Source of the DNA: Chrysopilus asiliformis
Taxonomy: Eukaryota > Arthropoda > Insecta > Diptera > Rhagionidae
Direction: 5' to 3'
Length of the DNA: 64,000 nt
Assembly (NCBI GenBank): GCA_964034945.1
Contig: OZ035961.1
Span: 13,717,243 to 13,781,242, forward strand
Shown here: in pieces, positions 58,621-64,000 of the stretch
How positions within the stretch are numbered: the first letter of the stretch is position 1
How the letters are laid out: each line of letters opens with the position of its first letter
Notes under the pieces: model-generated
What the model was told of the DNA's origin: nothing
The model's database searches: none
What the model saw: only the letters and a program-made list of their open reading frames with translations
Position numbers and translations under genes: made by a program

Positions 58621-60019
58621 CACCCCTATTCCCGTAACCGGAAGTTTTATCTCGATCGAATGAAATTTTCTTATTCTAGTAGACGTAGAAACGCAGTTTC
58701 ATTCAGCCCCGCGCTGACTATTTTGACAGTTTTGCTGATTTGATACGCATGAAGTTTTATTTGTTCAATTAAATGATTGTACTGCGTCTAGTTAGTTTTT
58801 CCTGACCTTCAAAACTTATATTTAGTTAAAATTCATTGAATGTATAAATAAAATTCACATTTTTATTCAAACTTTCTATTTAATTGATTGGTCCCGCAAC
58901 GATTTACTCGCGGGAAATAAATGTATGGAAAAGTCAAAACACTCGCGGGTGCGTTTAGTGTAATACCGAAAGTAAAACGTTTTCAGCACCACGGCACACG
59001 CCGGGACAATTGCGTTTAGCAGAATGCAAATTTTCTGCGGGAAACGCCGAATCCCGCGGCGTACACGTCCCGCCGGTTACGGGAATAGGGCTGAATATAC
59101 CTTCCAGGGTAAAAAAATGCGTAAAAATATGTGTGGGAGAGGGGATCGCAAAGGCGGAAGTTATGTGACATTTTTTATTATTTTTTCATTATTCGCAAAA
59201 TTTCATAAAATATCCATTCATTGTAAACCTTCAATAAATGGCTTGATGGGATATTTAACTATCAGCTAATAGTTGTATTTGATTCTAAAATGTGTAAAAT
59301 GTGTGATGCAGGCAATTTAACCAGTTCTGAAAACTATTCTGCTGTTCTTTCTCCTAAATTGTCCACTTTGATGATAAGCCAGGCAACAGTCAACAGATTT
59401 ACATTTGAATTTTTTCTCCCTTCATCTTCGCTGGAAAGACTTCGCTGGACTTGAATTTTTTTCCCCCATATGTTTTTTTTTGCTCCGTTTGGATTTTTGT
59501 TAAATATCTAACTACATGAATATGACGAGCATATCTAAACACGTCCACTTCGTTTTAGATAAATTGAATTGAACTCGTATAGTTCAGATAGATATCTAAA
59601 CTATTTGAAATGGTCCAAATCGTCCGGAATGGATGAAAATTTAATTTTTTTAATGGTCCATGGTCGATTAGCGTTTTAAAATTGTAATTTGTCTGCTTTT
59701 GATAAGAATTGAATTTTATTATAGATAAAACCTTTTAAAACTGAATTATTACTATAAATCGGCTAAGATGAAACGAAATATTTCTCACTATTGCTACTAA
59801 TTAAGTTAACGCATCTTAATTAGCATTTATGATAATTGACACTATCTGAAGAATGATGATTTTTACGGTAGCTCTCTTCTCTATCGATTTGATGATGCTG
59901 TCTTATCACCTTAAAACGAATCTTTTTTGTTGTATTTATTTTTTTCTAGATTTTCCATTCTATTCACGTGAGCGTTTAAATAGCATTTTTTACATGTCTG
60001 TTATTTTCTTCTATTCCAG
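58621..60019. other. 3' end of the msh intron
   Basis: Contains TAAT and ATTA words and the pyrimidine tract before exon 2. No repeat family from this window. Confidence 0.5.
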
Positions 60020-60354
60020 ATAATAACGAGCCCCCACGTATCAAGTGCAATTTAAGAAAACACAAACCGAACAGAAAGCCAAGGACGCCGTTCACCACCC
60101 AACAGCTTCTGTCGCTGGAGAAGAAATTCCGGGAAAAACAATATTTGAGTATCGCTGAGCGGGCGGAGTTTTCCTCATCGTTGCGATTGACTGAGACACA
60201 GGTGAAAATCTGGTTCCAGAATCGGAGAGCAAAAGCGAAACGATTACAAGAGGCTGAATTAGAGAAAATCAAAATGGCTGCATTAGGACGTGGTGCACCT
60301 GGAGCACAACTGTATATGGGATATTTTCATCCAAGTTTAATGCATTTAGGGTAA
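60020..60354 (+). CDS. Dr: Drop/msh (Msx-class homeobox) coding exon 2 with homeodomain
   Basis: Second and last coding exon. It starts after a pyrimidine-rich acceptor (TTCTATTCCAG|AT). The split codon G|AT gives Asp250, and the protein continues NNEPPRIKC, the basic conserved Msx segment before the homeodomain. The 60-residue homeodomain is residues 267-326: it opens [10 protein letters not shown], helix 3 contains [14 protein letters not shown] with Gln50 and Asn51, and it binds TAAT-type DNA. The 34-residue tail contains [13 protein letters not shown] and ends [10 protein letters not shown] before a TAA, matching the dipteran msh C-terminus. Joined to exon 1 the protein is 360 residues, shorter than the fly protein mainly through fewer low-complexity repeats. 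A Met inside the homeodomain at 60145 is not the gene start. The in-frame join and the family match make this exon nearly certain. Confidence 0.97.
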
Positions 60355-61380
60355 ATCGAAAGATAAAACGATTTTTAAATAAAATAATGAAAAAGTAATA
60401 TTATTGTTGATAGTATTTGTATTTATTTGTATTAAGTCGTCGTTTTATTAAAATTACTTTTAATAAAATTGCACATTTTTTTGTAAATAAACCTGCCAAA
60501 AACATGTTAATATAAAACAATTGTGAATACTCGATGTTTGTTTCGATATTTCGGGATTTCTTCATTTTTCAAGAAGGTTTCATAACGTCTGAATTTGTCA
60601 TTTAAAGTTAAAAAGTTTTCATGTGCATAAATTAGTAATAGTGTGAGTAGAAGATTTTCCCAGAAGAAAATTCGATTCGCCGTCGGTAATTTTATATTGT
60701 TGATCTTTTTATATTAGACACAAATTTTTAGATAAATTTAACGCTCATAAAATTCCTCTTTTTATCAAACGTTTTTTTTCTACTTCATAAATCACACGGC
60801 TTAATATAATAAAAGGGATTTAGAGATATTTTACAATCGGATTTGACAGAAATTCATATCTTACCACATATTGCTATTAGCATTTCACCTTTGAAGTTCA
60901 CAAACAGAAAAAAAAATTGTTTCAAAAAATGTCCATTAATAATGATTTATGTAGTTTTGTACGTTTTCAAAAACAGTACCGTCGATTCGACAAGAAAATC
61001 TTTTTTAATTCTTCCTTAAAATTTCCTTTCCTACTATTTTCCTGACTTTTTGTCAAATTATCTAAAATTAAAAAAAAAAATCAAAAGATTCTGAAGCTCA
61101 TTTTTCAACACAACATCAAAGAACAAACATCGAACATATTATTGTTTTATATTTTGTACATTTTAAAAATTAAAAAATAAATCTGTCGACTGCTAATTAC
61201 TGAATATCATGTAAGATCAAGACGTATTGTTTAAGATTTCAAATTATGCTTTTGTATAATAAAAATAAACACAATTGGAAATTTATTTATGAATTAGCTT
61301 AATAAATTGTAAATATCTATAATTGTATCTTCTTATTCTGTAAATATATTTATAAGTTAGATTAAAAAAATTTATAAAAA
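60355..61380 (+). other. probable Drop/msh 3' UTR and poly(A) region
   Basis: Very AT-rich sequence directly after the stop codon. It has many candidate AATAAA signals, for example near 60378, 60463 and 60485, and more towards 61180-61270. It lacks the repeat families found elsewhere. Which signal is used cannot be decided from sequence, so the end is a guess. Confidence 0.4.
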
Positions 61381-62104
61381 AAAAACAATCCAAAAAGATC
61401 CTTTGATTTATTCATTAGTCGATCAAACAAGAACAAAATATATCAAAAGAAAAAAAATTAAAGACAAAAAAAAATAAAGAAAAAAACTACACACGATGTA
61501 AATAGATAAAATTTCATCTAAGAATGACATAAGAAATTTAAAATAATAAAATAAAATATACATGTTAAAGTGATTAATTAATATTATTGTAAAATATTGA
61601 AAATACAAATTAATTTTAGTTGATGTATGTAAAATGTTAATTTGAATGATATTAAGATTAAGAGGTAAACATAAAAAAATAATTATATAAAAAAAAAAGA
61701 TATAAAAATAATAATAAAATTAATATGAGATCCATTGTGATCTTGCTCTGTATCTAGAATGATGGAGTTTGAGAGAAAAATATAGTATTTATTATTCAAA
61801 GTCTTTTTGTACTTAAAAATCAGAGAGAATATAAGAATTCATTTTCAAAAGAAAAAATAATAATTTATTTTTGAGTTTGTTTTGTTGAGGTTTTTTTTTT
61901 AATTGGCCGAGTGTTTAAGAATTGATGTTCTGATTTACGTTAGGATCTTCTTTATTGTGGCAGGAATTTCTTAAAATTTCAAGATAGGTAAATATGATTT
62001 TTGGATGATTTTCGGAGAATTGTACACATATTTTAGATTAGAAGAGAATATTAAGGCAAGTAAATCCTATCACATTTTAGTTCATAAATTTGGCTTGGTA
62101 ATAA
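61381..62104. other. AT-rich downstream DNA
   Basis: Extremely A/T-rich. ORFs here are low-complexity and not credible. Confidence 0.55.
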
Positions 62105-62575
62105 TCACACTAATATATAAAAATGAGTTGGTGTCTGTCTGTCTGTCTGTCTGTTCCTTTTTCACGCAAAAACGGCTGAACCGATTGACTTGAAATTTGG
62201 CATGAGTGTCTGTGGTAGTTCCAACATAGGCATACGGAAAAGTAGCGCGAGGGGTGGTGGGAGTAAGGGGAGGGGGTAAAGTGATTTCGAAACTTAGTTT
62301 TCCCTCTATGTTACTCTTTCGCGGGGAAACGTCGGGGGTCCAGCACCAACATACTTAAAAAGTAGCCCGAGAGGTTGGGGAGTAAGCGGAGGGGAGTAAA
62401 GTAATACCGAATGCAAGTGCTGGAATTTTTTGTTAGTTTGTTAATCATTTTCCGAAGAGAAAAAACTAACGAACAGCATGCAGGCTACCTAATTTTTAAC
62501 TAACTGAATTTAGTTTTCCTAAGTTTTTTTTTCTGTTTACGCTTTTAGCCGGGCGAAGCCGGGTCCAAATTCTAG
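62105..62575 (+). mobile_element. Helitron-like family A, copy 7 (alternative 3' end)
   Basis: Starts TCACACTAATATAT after A, then GTCTGTCTGTCTGTCT and family monomers. It ends with the alternative hairpin and GGGTCCAAATTCTAG before T, the same 3' end as copy 4. The last ~150 bp before the hairpin are not shared with the standard copies. Confidence 0.7.
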
Positions 62576-62596
62576 TTAAAAATAAAAATCTTATTG

Positions 62597-62876
62597 ATCG
62601 TTTACACCTGACACTTTATTCCGCGAATTTGATTCTTCGACACTAAATTCTTGTTGCACACCCGTCTACACTACGACACAAAATTCAGAAATTTAATCCT
62701 GAAAGACGTTGGAACTCGAGTTTTTCATATAAAGCCGACAGAATCATTTCAAATTTTGACAAATTTTGCTAAGTGAATTTTTTCTGTGATAGATGAATGA
62801 AATTCGCAGAATAAATTCTGAATAAAATTCGCACAGAAATTCAAGAAAAAGATCGCAAGAGTATAATAGGATCATA
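62597..62876 (+). mobile_element. family C element, copy 2 (uninterrupted body)
   Basis: Contains CGTTTACACCTGACACTTTA, GATTCTTCGACACTAAATTC, ACTACGACACAAAATTCAG and ATAAATTCTGAATAAAATTC in the same order as copy 1. It gives the intact layout into which family B inserted at 22616. The right terminal repeat is eroded. Confidence 0.55.
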
Positions 62877-64000
62877 GAAAATCATATTTGGCTTGGTTTT
62901 GACTTTTTAAAGCCCTCGTAACATTAATTAATATCTTTGTTCTTTCCAAACGAATATTTGTATTATACAAGAATATATGGTAATAATACCAAACGGATTA
63001 GCCGGATCAATTCCGGATTAAGGCATATTTTGTTATTGTAGAGATTTATTAAATGCGAGTAACTATCACGAAATCTGTGAAACATCGTCTTTAGGGGTAA
63101 ATTGAAAGACTTTGTCAGGATTTTGGACGCGAGTTATTAAAACTTGTGACTCTGCTACAGTGAGACTTCCGGTTTAAAGGTATTTTGATCTTGAAAACTT
63201 AAAATTTTCACCTGCGGTGGTGCAGTTTCTTGAAGAATTTCTGCCTTTAGTGCGATTTTCTTAAATAAAATTTTGCCTGGGGCGCAAAGTGAAATTTTCA
63301 ATTGAGGAATATTTCTTCCTAAAACTTTTGCTTATAGCGCAATTTGCAAAATTTTATAGGCCGATTATAGGTTTTTATATATTACTGCCTACTAAAATTA
63401 ATTTAAAATTTGGCTGTAAATAACGTTCCTTCATCACGATAACGTTCCTTCATCACGATAACGTTCCTTCATCACGATAACTTTTGAAAATATTAAACTA
63501 TAGACTGGAAGTTTAGCGCAGATCTTCGTTTATTAACAACGGTATGTCTGTCCGAAAAAATATAGTAGATATAGCTAAGAGATTCTATTGAAACTGTTTT
63601 TTTTTAATTTTTAAACAATAATGGGGGATGTGGTAGCACCTTTTTGGCCCCATTTGTTACTCATATGGTTTTATACTACCGTAGACTCCCCCTCCCTGAG
63701 ATGTGTGATGTATTTTATAGACAGCCCTCTATCAAAATCATTTCAATCATTTCTGTACATAAAATTTCTGTAAAAAAATTCTATTAAAGGTATCTTCGCT
63801 AATAAAAAACCACGCTTTAGCCCAACTGCTAACGATTGGATGAAAGTTAATTGCAATTTTTTTTTGATAAATGCTAATAGCATTTATTCATAAAGTTGAC
63901 ATTTTCCCGATTCGCAGGCAACACTTATAAACACATAAAACGCTAGCCGACTACTAATAATCGCCTTTATTGATTTTCCCGATAAACCAATTTATTCTTT
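62877..64000. other. downstream intergenic DNA
   Basis: Holds the 19-bp triplet listed separately. Words near 63500 (TTTAGCGCAGATCTTCGTTT) resemble part of family B. No gene. Confidence 0.45.
63421..63477 (+). repeat. 19-bp unit repeated three times
   Basis: TAACGTTCCTTCATCACGA occurs three times in perfect tandem, with a partial TAAC following. Confidence 0.95.

Larger units (their letters stand above)
30575..60019 (+). other. large Drop/msh intron (29.4 kb)
   Basis: Phase-1 intron bounded by GTGAGT and a pyrimidine-tract AG. It separates the N-terminal half from the homeodomain exon, the position of the Msx-family intron. It holds many transposon copies, listed separately, and one candidate cassette exon. 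Apart from that candidate and the transposase and LINE remnants, no coding sequence is recognised in it. Developmental homeobox introns of this size often carry enhancers. I cannot demonstrate any here from one sequence. Confidence 0.9.

Noticed and set aside
60145..60354. A separate short gene starting in the homeodomain
   Set aside because: The upstream codons back to the splice acceptor encode the rest of the homeodomain, so this Met is internal.

Overview
The window is insect genomic DNA, most likely from a fly or midge (Diptera). It is AT-rich and has almost no coding content. One protein-coding gene is recognisable: the Msx-class homeobox gene muscle segment homeobox (Drop/msh, Dr), on the + strand. 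Its homeodomain and C-terminus look like the dipteran msh protein. The taxonomic call rests on that protein plus the DINE-1-like repeat content, so the order is likely and the genus unknown.

Layout: 1-29,290 is upstream intergenic DNA filled with diverged repeats and small non-autonomous transposons. About 29,290-29,826 is a probable core promoter (Inr-like plus DPE) and a 5' leader with short upstream ORFs. Coding exon 1 is 29,827-30,574 (Groucho-binding eh1 motif, His/Asn/Ser-rich tract, acidic patch, Ala-rich Msx motif). A 29.4 kb intron runs 30,575-60,019. Coding exon 2 is 60,020-60,354 (whole homeodomain and conserved tail). An AT-rich 3' region follows, then more repeats to 64,000. Joined exons give 360 residues. 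Inside the intron, 38,766-38,861 has strong splice sites, is a multiple of 3 long and is open in the phase set by exon 1. It is a candidate cassette exon adding 32 residues just before the homeodomain region.

Mobile DNA dominates the rest. Family A is a Helitron-like element with at least 7 copies: 5' TC, a GTCT microsatellite, ~161-bp repeated monomers, and a 3' hairpin followed by CTAG, inserted between A and T. Two unrelated 3' ends are attached to the same 5' end and body. Family B is a Helentron/DINE-1-like family with a GTCY microsatellite and a terminal hairpin. There are two internally deleted mariner elements with transposase remnants, a PIF/Harbinger-like element with TTA target duplications, two piggyBac-like MITEs sharing a TTAA, several TA-flanked MITEs, a foldback element, a 5'-truncated LINE fragment and a degenerate tRNA-Lys-like sequence. 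Nested insertions give a partial relative history: mariner in family A, family B in family C, MITE E in family B. Two nearly identical inverted 272-bp MITE copies flank the promoter and exon 1.
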